Shown one piece after another: positions 35,931-45,693 of a DNA stretch of 64,000 bases. The notes beneath the pieces were generated by a model. That model ran no database searches. It saw only the letters and a program-made list of their open reading frames with translations, and was not told the origin of the DNA. The stretch's first letter is position 1, and each line of letters opens with the position of its first letter. The stretch covers positions 1 to 64,000 of the forward strand of contig JASUSA010000004.1 of the NCBI GenBank assembly GCA_030446305.1. Reading direction: 5' to 3'. A program made the translations under genes and the position numbers. This DNA comes from Clostridiales bacterium (GTDB lineage: Bacteria > Bacillota > Clostridia > Peptostreptococcales > Acidaminobacteraceae).

Positions 35931-36449
35931 ATGGATTTTAAATCAAAAATTCGCGTGGTTGAGGATTTCCCGGTAAAGGGGATCAGTTTCAAAGATATCA
36001 CAACACTGCTTCAAGATGGTGAGGCTTATGCGGCGGCAATTGATGAAATGGCGGCAATGGTTGAAGATCTATCGTTTGATGTCGTCGTCGGGCCGGAAGC
36101 ACGAGGCTTTTTGACGGGTGCGCCACTGAGTATTTTGACAAAGACGGGTTTTGTACCCATTCGAAAACCAGGTAAGCTTCCTTATGACACCATCCAGCAT
36201 GCTTACGCGCTTGAATATGGAACGGACACACTGGAAATTCATGCAGATGCTATTCAGAAGGGCATGAAGGTTCTGATCGTCGATGATCTATTGGCAACCG
36301 GCGGCACTTCCAAGGCCGTATGTGAACTGATTGAAAAATTGGGCGGCGAAGTCGTCGGGCTGGCATTCCTCATCGAACTGGATTTCCTTGGCGGGAGATC
36401 TCTTTTAGACGGTTATCACGTAAAGTCACTGGTTCATTACGAGGCCTAA
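35931..36449 (+). CDS. apt: Adenine phosphoribosyltransferase
   Basis: Salvages adenine by transfer to PRPP, giving AMP. The 172-residue protein contains the N-terminal [22 protein letters not shown] segment, [26 protein letters not shown] and the PRPP-binding [16 protein letters not shown] motif (about 113-128). Length is standard. GGAGG lies seven bases before the ATG. The recJ-apt-relA order is common in clostridia. Confidence 0.97.
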   Translation: MDFKSKIRVVEDFPVKGISFKDITTLLQDGEAYAAAIDEMAAMVEDLSFDVVVGPEARGFLTGAPLSILTKTGFVPIRKPGKLPYDTIQHAYALEYGTDTLEIHADAIQKGMKVLIVDDLLATGGTSKAVCELIEKLGGEVVGLAFLIELDFLGGRSLLDGYHVKSLVHYEA

Positions 36450-36514
36450 AAAAGGCTTGTAAAACCCAGCGCGACTCGCTAAAATGGAATATATATAAAG
36501 ATTTTATAGATTGG

Positions 36515-36537
36515 CAAAAGCGCGTAAGGCGCTTTTG
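36515..36537 (+). terminator. Hairpin between apt and relA (probable terminator)
   Basis: CAAAAGCGC (36515-36523) pairs perfectly with GCGCTTTTG (36529-36537) around GTAAG. The T-run is part of the stem rather than a separate tail, so termination may be partial and relA may still be reached from upstream. Confidence 0.55.
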
Positions 36538-36575
36538 TCGTATGGACAGAGAGGAAAGCTTAAGCAGGGTGTTCT

Positions 36576-38759
36576 ATGAACTTAGAGAGTTATTTAGCGA
36601 AAGTCAGTAAAATCGCACCATATGTGAATTTGGATCGATTGGCAAAAGCTTACAACTTCGGTGAAAAAGCACATGAAGGACAGTATAGGAAAGATGGCGT
36701 CACGCCATTTTTTTCGCATCCAAAAAATGTATCGCTCATTTTGGCCGAACTTGAAATGGATGAAGACACAATTATCGCTTCATTGCTGCACGATACGGTA
36801 GAGGACACCATCGTAACCCTTGATGATGTTCGCAAGCTGTTTGGCGCAGAAGTCGCACTGCTCGTCGACGGGGTCACAAAACTCGCCGTTATTAATTATG
36901 AAACGAAACAAGAACGACAAGTGGAAAACCTGCGTAAGATGTTTCTCGCCATGTCCAGTGACATTCGGGTAATTCTTATTAAACTTGCGGATCGGCTTCA
37001 CAATATCCGTACACTTGATAACATGCCACCGGAAAAGCAGCGTGAAAAAGCAGAAGAGACCATTGAAATATATGCGCCAATCGCCCATCGGCTGGGGATT
37101 TTTAAGATCAAATGGGAACTGGATGACATGAGTCTTAAATACCTAGACCCTGAAGGTTATCGTGATTTGGTCAAAAAAGTGGATCGCAAACGCACAGAAC
37201 GCGAATCCATTATTAATGATTATATTCAGCAAATTGAAAAAGCGCTTGATGATCTCCATATGAATTTTGAGATTTATGGCAGACCGAAAAATTTTTATAG
37301 TATTTATAAAAAAATGAAATTTCAGCATAAAGAGTTTGATGAAATATATGACCTTACGGCAATCCGCATTATCTGCGACGATATCAAGGACTGCTACAGT
37401 GCGTTAGGAGCAGTGCATACACTGTGGAAACCTATTCCTGGAAGATTTAAAGACTATATTGCCATGCCAAAGCCAAATCTTTATCAATCGCTGCATACAA
37501 CGGTTATGGGCAATGGTGAACCGTTTGAAATTCAAATTAGAACCCGAGATATGCATCGCATTGCTGAAATTGGTATAGCAGCACACTGGAAATACAAAGA
37601 GGGATCAAAGGATACCAATTCAGAAATGGAGAAAAAGATCTCATGGTTCCGTCAGATGATGGAATGGCAGAGCGATCTCAAGGACCCTAATGAATTTATG
37701 AAATCCTTGAAATTCGATTTGTTTAATACGGAAGTCTTTGTTTTCACGCCAAACGGCCAGGTTATTGATCTGCCCGTAGGTTCTACGCCTGTTGATTTTG
37801 CATACAAGATACACTCTGAAGTTGGGAATAAATGTATTGGCGCAAAAGTAAATGGGCGTATTGTGCCCATAAACTACCAGCTTCAAAATGGTCAGCGCGT
37901 TGAGATTTTAACCGCTAAAAATGCAAATGGCCCTTCGCGGGACTGGCTTAAATTTGTTAAATCAACGCAGGCGAAACAGCGGATTAAACAATGGTTTAAG
38001 AAAGAGCGACGTGAGGAAAATATTGAAAAGGGCATTGAGATTCTTCAAAGTGAACTCCGTAAACAGGGAATTCCCGTCAAGCAGGTTTTACATGAAGATT
38101 ATTTTAATGAGATTTTAAAACGCCTTAGTATGAAATCACTTGACGATCTCTACAATGCATTGGGTTACGGCGGCATTTTGTCCAATCAAGTGGTGCCGAA
38201 GGTTAAGGAAAAATACCTTAAGGAACAGAAAGAAGAACACGCTAAGCAAAAAATTGAAGAAAAAATAGAAGAAACGCCGCACACGCAGAAAAAGCAAACA
38301 AACAAGCGCAGTGATACGGGGATTGTCGTAAAGGGAATCGATGATATACTGGTGCGGTTTGCAAAATGCTGCAGCCCGGTCCCTGGTGATAAGATTATTG
38401 GGTACATTACGCGCGGAAGAGGCGTTACCATACATCGTGCTGACTGTCCAAACTTTGAGAAGACGGAAGAAGCGAAAAACCGCTTTATTGAAGTTGAATG
38501 GGTATCGGATAAAGCCAGTTCGTATATGACCAATGTACAAGTTATCGCATCTGACCGAAAGGGGTTACTGTCAGAAATCACGATTATTGTCAGTGATTTG
38601 AACATGATGGTAACGGGGCTTAATGCGAAAATCGATAAAAAGGGCATTGCCATTATTAATTTATCGATTGAAATTTCAGATATTGAAGAATTGAACCGTC
38701 TAATTCGCAAAATCAAAGGCATTGAAGATGTCATAGAAGTAAAGCGTGTGACGGCATAA
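36576..38759 (+). CDS. relA: Bifunctional (p)ppGpp synthetase/hydrolase (RelA/SpoT family)
   Basis: Controls the stringent-response alarmone. The 727-residue protein has, in order, an HD hydrolase domain with [10 protein letters not shown] (about 69-78), a synthetase domain with [12 protein letters not shown] and DLTAIRIIC plus [18 protein letters not shown] (about 235-320), a TGS domain ([27 protein letters not shown], about 385-410), a Cys-containing zinc-finger-like region ([10 protein letters not shown]) and a C-terminal ACT domain (about 650-727). Both catalytic domains look intact, which matches the single long Rel of Bacillota. dtd follows 16 bases later. Confidence 0.97.
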   Translation: MNLESYLAKVSKIAPYVNLDRLAKAYNFGEKAHEGQYRKDGVTPFFSHPKNVSLILAELEMDEDTIIASLLHDTVEDTIVTLDDVRKLFGAEVALLVDGVTKLAVINYETKQERQVENLRKMFLAMSSDIRVILIKLADRLHNIRTLDNMPPEKQREKAEETIEIYAPIAHRLGIFKIKWELDDMSLKYLDPEGYRDLVKKVDRKRTERESIINDYIQQIEKALDDLHMNFEIYGRPKNFYSIYKKMKFQHKEFDEIYDLTAIRIICDDIKDCYSALGAVHTLWKPIPGRFKDYIAMPKPNLYQSLHTTVMGNGEPFEIQIRTRDMHRIAEIGIAAHWKYKEGSKDTNSEMEKKISWFRQMMEWQSDLKDPNEFMKSLKFDLFNTEVFVFTPNGQVIDLPVGSTPVDFAYKIHSEVGNKCIGAKVNGRIVPINYQLQNGQRVEILTAKNANGPSRDWLKFVKSTQAKQRIKQWFKKERREENIEKGIEILQSELRKQGIPVKQVLHEDYFNEILKRLSMKSLDDLYNALGYGGILSNQVVPKVKEKYLKEQKEEHAKQKIEEKIEETPHTQKKQTNKRSDTGIVVKGIDDILVRFAKCCSPVPGDKIIGYITRGRGVTIHRADCPNFEKTEEAKNRFIEVEWVSDKASSYMTNVQVIASDRKGLLSEITIIVSDLNMMVTGLNAKIDKKGIAIINLSIEISDIEELNRLIRKIKGIEDVIEVKRVTA

Positions 38760-38775
38760 TAAATGGGAGGATTGC

Positions 38776-39225
38776 ATGCGAGCGGTTGTACAACGCGTTA
38801 AAAAATCGTCTGTCGTTGTCGATGCAGAAGTCGTCGGCGCCATTGGCAAGGGTATTAATGTGTTGCTGGGTGTCGAAGAAGGCGATACGGAAAAAGATGT
38901 CGATTACATGGTTGAAAAGATATGCAATCTTCGTATATTTGAAGACGAAGCTGAAAAACTCAATCGCTCATTACTGGATATTCAGGGAGAAATGCTTTGC
39001 ATATCCCAGTTTACGCTTTTGGGTGATTGCAGAAGGGGAAGAAGGCCGAGCTTTACGAAAGCGGCTAGACCGGAAGCCGCCAATGATCTCTATGAGCAAT
39101 TTGTCGAAAAGACGAGGACGATGGGCATCAAGGTCGAAACAGGTGTTTTCCAAACGTATATGCATGTCGATATTCAAAATGACGGCCCCATTACAATTTT
39201 AGTTGACAGCCATAAGCAGTTTTAA
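38776..39225 (+). CDS. dtd: D-aminoacyl-tRNA deacylase
   Basis: Hydrolyses D-amino acids, and glycine mis-charged on tRNA-Ala, from tRNA. The 149-residue protein begins [16 protein letters not shown], contains the catalytic [17 protein letters not shown] segment (about 77-93) and ends with [11 protein letters not shown], the conserved proline motif region that ensures chiral selection. Length is typical. GGGAGG precedes the ATG. The relA-dtd neighbourhood is a long-known conserved arrangement in Bacillota. Confidence 0.96.
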   Translation: MRAVVQRVKKSSVVVDAEVVGAIGKGINVLLGVEEGDTEKDVDYMVEKICNLRIFEDEAEKLNRSLLDIQGEMLCISQFTLLGDCRRGRRPSFTKAARPEAANDLYEQFVEKTRTMGIKVETGVFQTYMHVDIQNDGPITILVDSHKQF

Positions 39226-39306
39226 TACAAAGTGTACTGCGAAACAGCCGGACGCTAACAGTATAAACCGACTGATGGCGTTTTAAGAAATGAGGAGTGA
39301 TTGAAA

Positions 39307-39942
39307 ATGATTTTAGAGAGAATAGTCGTGGGTGCATACGGCGCCAACTGTTTTATTTTAGCAGACGAAAATGAACCGGAGAAACCGGCAATGGTTGTTG
39401 ATCCGGGCGGTGAAGCAGAACGCATTTATAAAAAACTCATGGATGAAGGCATTACATGTGAAATGATCGTACTGACACATGGGCATGGCGATCACATTGG
39501 CGGTGTAGAGAAACTTAAAAAACTAACCGGCGCCAAAGTGCTCATTCACCATGAGGACGAGGAAATGCTTAAAGATGCGGCCATTAATTTAACCGCAGCT
39601 ATGAATGGCCCTAAAGTCGCTTTTGCGGCAGATCGCACAATTGGCGAAGGCGACAAGCTTAAAGTCGGCAAAATCAGCGTAGATGTCCTGCACACGCCGG
39701 GTCATACGCGCGGCGGCATCTGTTTGCATATTCCATCGGAAAAATTACTGATTAGCGGGGACACTTTATTTTATGGTTCGATTGGCAGGACGGATTTCCC
39801 CGGCGGCGATTACAAGACATTGATTAATGCCATTCAGACAAAACTAATGAAACTACATGACGAAACAGTGGTATACCCTGGACATGGTGCCAGCACGACC
39901 ATTGGTTATGAAAGAAGAAAAAATCCATTTATTCAAGGCTAG
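39307..39942 (+). CDS. Metallo-beta-lactamase-fold hydrolase (glyoxalase II-like)
   Basis: A 211-residue hydrolase of the metallo-beta-lactamase superfamily, close to hydroxyacylglutathione-hydrolase-like YqgX/GloB proteins. The metal ligands are visible: THGHGDHIGG (about 59-68), HTPGHT, SGDTLFYGSIGRTD and YPGHG. The substrate is unknown; this family is often wedged between relA/dtd and hemZ/hisS in clostridia. ATG 39307 is nine bases after GAGGAG; a TTG at 39301 is too close to it. It ends nine bases before hemZ. Confidence 0.9.
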   Translation: MILERIVVGAYGANCFILADENEPEKPAMVVDPGGEAERIYKKLMDEGITCEMIVLTHGHGDHIGGVEKLKKLTGAKVLIHHEDEEMLKDAAINLTAAMNGPKVAFAADRTIGEGDKLKVGKISVDVLHTPGHTRGGICLHIPSEKLLISGDTLFYGSIGRTDFPGGDYKTLINAIQTKLMKLHDETVVYPGHGASTTIGYERRKNPFIQG

Positions 39943-39950
39943 GCGTACAC

Positions 39951-41435
39951 ATGTTGGTTTATGTTGAAAGAAACGAACTTTATTATGATTTAGAAAATTT
40001 GATTGCGATTTTTGTACAAAAATCGCAATTGTCTTTTTTGACAGATGAACGCGCATTTGAAGAGGCTGTTTTACGCGGTGAAGAAGGGTTAAAACTGCTT
40101 CAAACACCAAAGCAGTTTACTGCTATCTTTTTCAAAGAAGGCGATGCTGTCGACAATTTTCAAATAGCATTATCGGGTGAAGCCTCATTGACACCGGAAA
40201 TGAAACGCGCTATTAAGAAAAGGCTCTATCAGTTCTTGGAAAGCCACTATACGCCAAAGAGCAAATGGGGCATACTGGTGGGGATTCGACCGGTAAAAAT
40301 CGTCCATGAATTACTGGATCGCGGTTTGACGCCAGAGGCGATTCGTAAACAGCTTTCAGATGACTACTTGATTCAAAACGAAAAAATTGAATTGATGATG
40401 GCAATTGCAGCGCGTGAAAGGCCGCATCTCTTTCCGGTGGATTCAGATAAGCTGTCGCTTTACATCTGTATTCCTTTCTGTCCTACGCGTTGTCTGTATT
40501 GTTCATTTCCATCAAACGATGTGCGGAAAAAAGGCGGATTGATGACGCCTTATGTGGCAAAACTCATTGAAGAAATACGTGCAACCGCTAATTATGTTGC
40601 GGACAGCGGCAAGACGGTGGACTGTATCTATATTGGCGGCGGGACGCCTACCGCTTTAAACGCAATGCAGTTAAGTCAATTGCTGCGTGCGGTTTCAGAA
40701 TCATTTGATTTGACGAAAGTCATTGAATTTACAGTGGAGGCGGGGAGGCCTGATACTGTAGATCTTGAGAAGCTGCTCATCATGAAACAATTTGGCGTAG
40801 ACCGTGTATGTGTCAATCCGCAAACGATGAATGATGCGACGCTGGTTAAAATCGGACGATTACACAAGGCTTCTGCAATTAATGAAATGATGGAGCTGGT
40901 GCGCCAGGTAGGATTTAAAGTTGTCAATATGGACTTGATTATGGGATTGCCGGATGAAGCGGTGACAGATGCCGTTCGCACAGTAGAGGCGATATTAACC
41001 ATGGCGCCTGAAAATGTTACACTGCATACATTGGCCGTTAAACGCGCTTCTCGGTTGAACGAACACCTTGAAGCGGTTGAACTGGCACATGACGATGATG
41101 TGGCTAATATGATGGCAATGGCTGACCAGATGCTCAGGACGTCAGGATTAACACCGTACTACATGTATCGTCAGAAAAAAATGATCGGTCATCTTGAAAA
41201 CGTAGGCTATGCGGCAGCAGGATGCGAATCCCTTTATAATATGAGAATTATGGAGGAAAGGCATACCATCATCGCATTGGGTGCAGGTGCAGTATCAAAA
41301 ATCTGTCATCCGGATGAAAATCGCTTTGAGCGCGTTGCCAACTTTAAGGGCGTTGAAGATTATCTCAACCGATTTGATGAAATATTGGCGAAAAAGGCAC
41401 ATGCATTTTCTGAGTTGACGATGCAGACCAAATAA
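39951..41435 (+). CDS. hemZ: HemZ, HemN-like radical SAM coproporphyrinogen III oxidase-type protein
   Basis: A 494-residue radical-SAM protein of the HemZ group. An N-terminal domain of about 160 residues, absent from HemN, precedes the core with C-x3-C-x2-C (CIPFCPTRCLYCSF; the cluster cysteines are the last three, around 172-182), the YIGGGTPTAL motif and MDLIMGLPDE. HemZ of B. subtilis was linked to anaerobic haem synthesis, but its exact reaction is debated. The start has only a weak ribosome site. Codons 18-26 contain a perfect 28-base palindrome followed by a T-run, described separately. Confidence 0.9.
   Translation: MLVYVERNELYYDLENLIAIFVQKSQLSFLTDERAFEEAVLRGEEGLKLLQTPKQFTAIFFKEGDAVDNFQIALSGEASLTPEMKRAIKKRLYQFLESHYTPKSKWGILVGIRPVKIVHELLDRGLTPEAIRKQLSDDYLIQNEKIELMMAIAARERPHLFPVDSDKLSLYICIPFCPTRCLYCSFPSNDVRKKGGLMTPYVAKLIEEIRATANYVADSGKTVDCIYIGGGTPTALNAMQLSQLLRAVSESFDLTKVIEFTVEAGRPDTVDLEKLLIMKQFGVDRVCVNPQTMNDATLVKIGRLHKASAINEMMELVRQVGFKVVNMDLIMGLPDEAVTDAVRTVEAILTMAPENVTLHTLAVKRASRLNEHLEAVELAHDDDVANMMAMADQMLRTSGLTPYYMYRQKKMIGHLENVGYAAAGCESLYNMRIMEERHTIIALGAGAVSKICHPDENRFERVANFKGVEDYLNRFDEILAKKAHAFSELTMQTK
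40002..40029 (+). other. Perfect 28-base palindrome with T-run inside hemZ
   Basis: The stretch 40002-40029 reads identically on both strands (left half begins ATTGCGATTTTTGT). It is followed by TGTCTTTTTTG (40030-40040), so the RNA would form a long stem and then a U-run, like an intrinsic terminator, 50 bases into the coding sequence. Confidence 0.75.
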
Positions 41436-41443
41436 TATATAAT
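41415..41443 (+). promoter_or_regulatory. Promoter of the hisS T-box transcript
   Basis: TTGACG (41415-41420), exactly 17 bases, then TATAAT (41438-41443): a near-perfect sigma-A promoter overlapping the last codons of hemZ, with transcription starting near 41450. Confidence 0.85.
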
Positions 41444-41449
41444 ACTTTC

Positions 41450-41641
41450 AGACGAACTGAATAGGTCGTAAGAGGAGTAACAATGTTGATGTTCCAAGCG
41501 AGTGGGAGACTGGTGAAAGCCCATGAACGGCGCATTGTGAAGACACTTGCAGAAAGACCAATATCTTAAAGTGGGTTTAACCAATTAGGGTGGCACCGCG
41601 GGAGTATCTCTCGTCCCTTGCACAGGGACGGGAGTTTTTTA
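41450..41641 (+). promoter_or_regulatory. T-box riboswitch leader of hisS-aspS
   Basis: The invariant T-box AGGGTGGCACCGCGG lies at 41587-41601, followed by a terminator whose arms CTCTCGTCCCT (41608-41618) and AGGGACGGGAG (41624-41634) pair with one G-U and precede a T-run. Stem I lies upstream (about 41455-41570). Its specifier should be a His codon; CAT at 41522-41524 and CAC at 41544-41546 are candidates, and I cannot decide between them without folding. Uncharged tRNA-His would stabilise the antiterminator and raise hisS and aspS expression. The rest of the gap to 41752 holds only the hisS ribosome site. Confidence 0.95.
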
Positions 41642-41752
41642 ATTTAAATTTGAGGGACTTTCGCACACGGTTAAGGTATGAAAAGGCTGTCCTGAGACAG
41701 CGTAGATCTCAAAAAAAGAGATAAGCTCAAAAGAAGAGAAAGGAGGCGTACA

Positions 41753-43084
41753 ATGATTTTAAAACCAAAGGGCACCAATGACATTTTACCAAGTGAGGTA
41801 TACAAATGGCATCATATTGAAAAGATGTTCAGAACGATTTGCGAAGAATTTGGATTTGAAGAAATGAGGACGCCGGCATTTGAATATACGAGTCTTTTTA
41901 AGCGCGGCGTTGGGGAAACCACTGATATTGTTCAAAAGGAAATGTTTAGCGTCATTCCCAGTGTTGAAACGCGTAAGGTAACAGAGGGCACATGGGATGC
42001 TGCAGGATTTAAACGTTATCTCGACAAGGATGGTATGACACTGAAACCGGAGGGTACAGCGCCTGTTGTACGTGCGTTCGTGGAAAATAAAATGCATGGA
42101 CAGGGACAGCTGCATAAGTTTTATTACATTACGCCGTGTTTTAGACACGAACGGCCTCAAGCTGGGCGCATGCGTGCCTTTCATCAGTTTGGCATCGAAA
42201 TCTTTGGCACGATGAGTGCGACGGCAGATGCAGAAGTCATTGCACTTGCAGATACGTTTATCAAGCGTGCCGGCTTAACCGACGTCAAACTGCATATTAA
42301 CAGCATTGGCTGTCCAACGTGCCGACCTCAGTATAATGAAACGCTGAAAGCGTATTTGGCGCCAAAACTGTCAAAACTATGTGAAACCTGCAATGATCGC
42401 TTTGATAAGAACCCGATGCGCATTCTCGACTGCAAGAATCCGGACTGTCAGGCAGAGCTCCATGATGCGCCGCATATGATCGATTCACTGTGTGATGAAT
42501 GTGCGGATCACTTTGAAGATGTCAAAGGCATGCTAACTGCGATGACCATTGACTTTACAGTGGATACGGGCATTGTTAGAGGACTTGATTATTATACGAA
42601 GACGGCCTTTGAATTTATTTCTGAAGACATTGGCGCACAGTCTACCGTTTCCGGCGGCGGACGTTATGATGGCTTGATTGCAGAAATCGGCGGGCCGGAT
42701 CTTCCGGGTGTAGGTTTTGGCATGGGCATGGAACGACTGTTGCTCACCATGCAGAATACAGGTGTTGAGATTCCAAAACCGATGGTTAATGAGCTCTTTA
42801 TTCTCGTGCTCGGCGAACAGGCAAAACGCAGTGCATTGTCAGTTGCGAAACGTTTTAGGGATGCAGGGATAAAAACGGAAATTGATCACCTTGGGCGATC
42901 CATGAAAGCGCAGTTCAAATATGCCAATAAAATTGAAGTACCGTACGTCATTATCTTGGGTGATGATGAAGTGACAACGGGCGTTATGCCATTAAAGCGA
43001 ATGGCGGATGGTACTCAAATTGAAATAAATATTGAAGACGTCACAGCAGGCGTCACATTTATCAAATCAAAACAGGAGGTTTAA
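41753..43084 (+). CDS. hisS: Histidyl-tRNA synthetase
   Basis: Charges tRNA-His. The 443-residue class II synthetase shows KPKGTNDILPSEV at the start, motif 2 FRHERPQAGRMRAFHQFG (about 130-147), the histidine-specific RGLDYYTKTAFEF (about 280-292), motif 3 GFGMGMERLLL and a C-terminal anticodon-binding domain. A four-cysteine pattern, C-x2-C near 190 and CxxC pairs in CETCNDRF and CDEC, occurs in the middle, as in several clostridial HisRS. AAAGGAGG precedes the ATG. Regulated by the T-box in front; aspS follows with a one-base gap. Confidence 0.97.
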   Translation: MILKPKGTNDILPSEVYKWHHIEKMFRTICEEFGFEEMRTPAFEYTSLFKRGVGETTDIVQKEMFSVIPSVETRKVTEGTWDAAGFKRYLDKDGMTLKPEGTAPVVRAFVENKMHGQGQLHKFYYITPCFRHERPQAGRMRAFHQFGIEIFGTMSATADAEVIALADTFIKRAGLTDVKLHINSIGCPTCRPQYNETLKAYLAPKLSKLCETCNDRFDKNPMRILDCKNPDCQAELHDAPHMIDSLCDECADHFEDVKGMLTAMTIDFTVDTGIVRGLDYYTKTAFEFISEDIGAQSTVSGGGRYDGLIAEIGGPDLPGVGFGMGMERLLLTMQNTGVEIPKPMVNELFILVLGEQAKRSALSVAKRFRDAGIKTEIDHLGRSMKAQFKYANKIEVPYVIILGDDEVTTGVMPLKRMADGTQIEINIEDVTAGVTFIKSKQEV

Positions 43085-43085
43085 G

Positions 43086-44870
43086 ATGGGCGAGGCATTA
43101 AATGGTGCAAAGCGGTCGCATTATTGCGGCGTACTGCGCGAATCACATATTGGCGAAACGGTCACTGTCATGGGATGGGTTCAAAAACGCCGAAATTTAG
43201 GGAGTTTGATTTTTATAGATCTTAGGGACCGTGAAGGCATTTGCCAAATTGTATTTGACGCAGAAGTCTCAGTTGAAGCGCTGGAAAAAGCAAATGCGCT
43301 TCGCAGTGAATTCGTTATTTCCGTGACAGGTGAAGTTAAAAAACGACATAGCGTCAATCCTCAAATGCCAACGGGAATGGTTGAAATCTTTGCATCCGAG
43401 CTTAAGATTCTCTGTGAATCAGAGGTGCCGCCAATCCATGTTGAAGACGGTGATGAAGCCAACGAACGCCTGAGATTAAAATACCGATATCTCGATTTAA
43501 GAAAACCTTCAATTCAGAAGAATTTCTATTTAAGACATAAAATAACATCGACAGCGCGTCAGTTTTTAAACGAAAACGGCTTTGTCGACATTGAAACACC
43601 AGTACTTGGGAAACCGACACCGGAAGGTGCACGCGACTATCTCGTGCCGAGCCGTGTCAATCCCAATAAGTTTTATGCGCTGCCGCAGTCGCCACAGCTC
43701 TTTAAACAGCTTTTAATGGTATCGGGCTTTGATCGCTATTATCAGATTACAAAGTGTTTTAGAGATGAGGATTTAAGAGCAGACCGTCAGCCGGAATTTA
43801 CACAGATTGATATTGAAATGTCTTTTGTCGAAGAAGATGATGTCATGGCAATCAATGAAAAACTGCTGGCAGCTATTTTCAAAGAGGCCGTCGGTTACGA
43901 TATCCCACTGCCGCTTCCGAAAATGACCTATGCAGAAGCAATGAACCGCTATGGTTCAGATAAACCGGATATTCGCTTTGGATTTGAGCTTAAATGTGTC
44001 AACGAAATCGTTAAAGATGTTGATTTCAAAGTGTTTACATCTACTTTAGAAAACGGCGGCGATATTCGTGGCATCAATGTCAAGGGCTTTGGTGACCGGA
44101 TTTCAAGAAAAGAAATTGGCAAACTCGAAGACTTTGTCAAGACATATGGGGCAAAGGGGCTCGCATGGATTAAAACATCGGCAGACGGCGTTTCGTCGCC
44201 AATTGCCAAATTCTTTGACGATGCTCAGATGCAGGCAATACTTGAGGCGATGGATGCCGGTGACAATGACCTGATGCTCTTTGTAGCGGATAAGCCAAGT
44301 GTTGTTTTTGATTCACTTGGCGCACTTCGCAATGAGCTTGCAAAGCGACTAGAACTCGTTAGTCCTGATGTATATGCTTTCCTTTGGGTAACGGACTTCC
44401 CGCTTTTCGAGTACGATGAAGAAGAAGGCCGCTATGCTGCTAAGCACCATCCTTTTACGGCACCGAAAGACGAAGATGTCGATCGAATACTAACGGCGCC
44501 GGGTGAATGCTGTGCCAAGGCCTATGATATTGTCTTGAATGGTTACGAAATTGGCGGTGGCTCTATCAGAATTCATGATTCAAGTGTTCAGGAAAAAATG
44601 TTCAGTGCACTGGGGTTAACAGAAGAAGTGGCACAGGATAAATTTGGCTTTTTCATTAATGCCTTTAAATATGGTGCACCGCCACACGGTGGGATTGCCT
44701 TTGGTTTAGACCGCATTGTCATGTTGGCGGCAGGAACGGACAACATCCGTGACGTTATTGCCTTTCCTAAAACGCAAGATGCCCGCTGTCCGCTTACGGA
44801 CGCGCCAAGTGCAACCGATGAAAAGCAGTTAGATGAACTCTATATTGCACTGAAGCCTGTTGAAAAGTAG
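43086..44870 (+). CDS. aspS: Aspartyl-tRNA synthetase
   Basis: Charges tRNA-Asp. The 594-residue bacterial-type enzyme has the N-terminal OB anticodon-binding domain (VTVMGWVQKRRNLGSLIFIDLRDREG, about 22-47), motif 1 near 150, motif 2 FRDEDLRADRQPEFTQID (about 218-235), the bacterial GAD insertion domain (about 300-420) and motif 3 GGIAFGLDRIVML (about 537-549). ATG 43086 lies behind CAGGAGG and one base after the hisS stop, so translation is coupled; further upstream in-frame ATGs are inside hisS. Whether it is a discriminating or non-discriminating AspRS cannot be told from this. Confidence 0.97.
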   Translation: MGEALNGAKRSHYCGVLRESHIGETVTVMGWVQKRRNLGSLIFIDLRDREGICQIVFDAEVSVEALEKANALRSEFVISVTGEVKKRHSVNPQMPTGMVEIFASELKILCESEVPPIHVEDGDEANERLRLKYRYLDLRKPSIQKNFYLRHKITSTARQFLNENGFVDIETPVLGKPTPEGARDYLVPSRVNPNKFYALPQSPQLFKQLLMVSGFDRYYQITKCFRDEDLRADRQPEFTQIDIEMSFVEEDDVMAINEKLLAAIFKEAVGYDIPLPLPKMTYAEAMNRYGSDKPDIRFGFELKCVNEIVKDVDFKVFTSTLENGGDIRGINVKGFGDRISRKEIGKLEDFVKTYGAKGLAWIKTSADGVSSPIAKFFDDAQMQAILEAMDAGDNDLMLFVADKPSVVFDSLGALRNELAKRLELVSPDVYAFLWVTDFPLFEYDEEEGRYAAKHHPFTAPKDEDVDRILTAPGECCAKAYDIVLNGYEIGGGSIRIHDSSVQEKMFSALGLTEEVAQDKFGFFINAFKYGAPPHGGIAFGLDRIVMLAAGTDNIRDVIAFPKTQDARCPLTDAPSATDEKQLDELYIALKPVEK

Positions 44871-44896
44871 GTAGTGCTCTTTGAGAATGCATCTCA

Positions 44897-44925
44897 TTGT
44901 AAAATGGTTATAAAAGGCGTATAAT
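44897..44925 (+). promoter_or_regulatory. Promoter of the RseC-like gene
   Basis: TTGTAA (44897-44902), 17 bases, TATAAT (44920-44925): a strong sigma-A promoter about 80 bases before the start codon. Confidence 0.7.
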
Positions 44926-45003
44926 AAAATAGAATGTTGCTTTAAAGGTTATATAATCAAAAACGGTATAAAAAACCGCTGAATGTTTAGAAATGAAGGT
45001 GAA

Positions 45004-45462
45004 ATGATGGATCGAACGGGTGTCATTGTCTCTGTAGACAAAGAATTTTCAAAGATCAAATTATTGCGACATACAGCTTGCGGAAGCTGTGGCGCTTGTC
45101 ATTTGGGTGATGAGCAGAAAGATGTCATGTTGGTTGCAAAAAACGATGTGCATGCTGAAGTTGGTGATATGGTTGAAGTATCCATGGGAACCAGTGGTGT
45201 TTTGAGTGCAGCGTTTATTATGTATATGATTCCGTTGATGTCACTCTTTGTAGGCCTTGTTGCAGGGATCGGCATATTAAACGGCATGCATTACAGCGGC
45301 AACGTAGAAATGGCAGCTGCCGTTATCGGCTTGCTGTTTATGGCGGGCGCATTTCTCATTATTCGATTAAATGACAAACGCTTTTTAAAGAGCGATAAAT
45401 ACACGGCACATGTGGCTGCGATTATTCAGAAATCAAATGACAGCCTGTATCCGCTTGCTTAA
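45004..45462 (+). CDS. RseC/MucC-like SoxR-reducing system family protein
   Basis: A 152-residue membrane protein of the RseC/MucC family. The N-terminal soluble domain (about 1-65) has the cysteine cluster CGSCGACH plus the preceding conserved GVIVSVDKEFSKIKL segment, followed by two membrane helices (AAFIMYMIPLMSLFVGLVAGIGIL and AAAVIGLLFMAGAFLIIRL). RseC-type proteins associate with the Rnf electron-transfer complex and SoxR reduction in proteobacteria; stand-alone copies are common in clostridia. Start 45004 (or the adjacent ATG 45007) follows GAAGGTG; the in-frame ATG at 44983 lacks a site. It is a single gene with its own promoter and terminator. Confidence 0.85.
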   Translation: MMDRTGVIVSVDKEFSKIKLLRHTACGSCGACHLGDEQKDVMLVAKNDVHAEVGDMVEVSMGTSGVLSAAFIMYMIPLMSLFVGLVAGIGILNGMHYSGNVEMAAAVIGLLFMAGAFLIIRLNDKRFLKSDKYTAHVAAIIQKSNDSLYPLA

Positions 45463-45513
45463 CCTAGACGATTAAGGCAGCGGCAATATGAGCAGAGGAA
45501 CAAAGTAGAGCTG

Positions 45514-45556
45514 AACCGACGGCTGCACGATTGAAAGTGCAGTGCCGTCGGTTTTT
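45514..45556 (+). terminator. Intrinsic terminator after the RseC-like gene
   Basis: AACCGACGGC-T-GCAC (45514-45528) pairs with GTGC-AGT-GCCGTCGGTT (45537-45552), followed by Ts. Confidence 0.92.
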
Positions 45557-45624
45557 GTCGTCTTGGGCGAATCCTTTTTATGGCAGTGCATTGTCCTCAC
45601 ATCGTTTTTCAATGGGGAACAGAG

Positions 45625-45653
45625 TTGAAATCATGCTATATTTACCATAAAAT
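45625..45653 (+). promoter_or_regulatory. Promoter of the sigma-54 activator gene
   Basis: TTGAAA (45625-45630), 17 bases, TAAAAT (45648-45653). Transcription would start near 45660, which excludes the in-frame ATG at 45580 and supports a start near 45694. Confidence 0.65.
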
Positions 45654-45693
45654 AAAGATGATAACGACTTTTCAGAAATGGAGACAATTGGTT

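Noticed and set aside
43032-43085. Longer aspS start inside hisS
   Set aside because: CAGGAGG directly before 43086 and the family's usual N-terminus support the shorter form.
45580-45693. N-terminal extension of the sigma-54 activator from ATG 45580
   Set aside because: The best promoter (45625-45653) lies inside it and the extra residues do not look like a domain.
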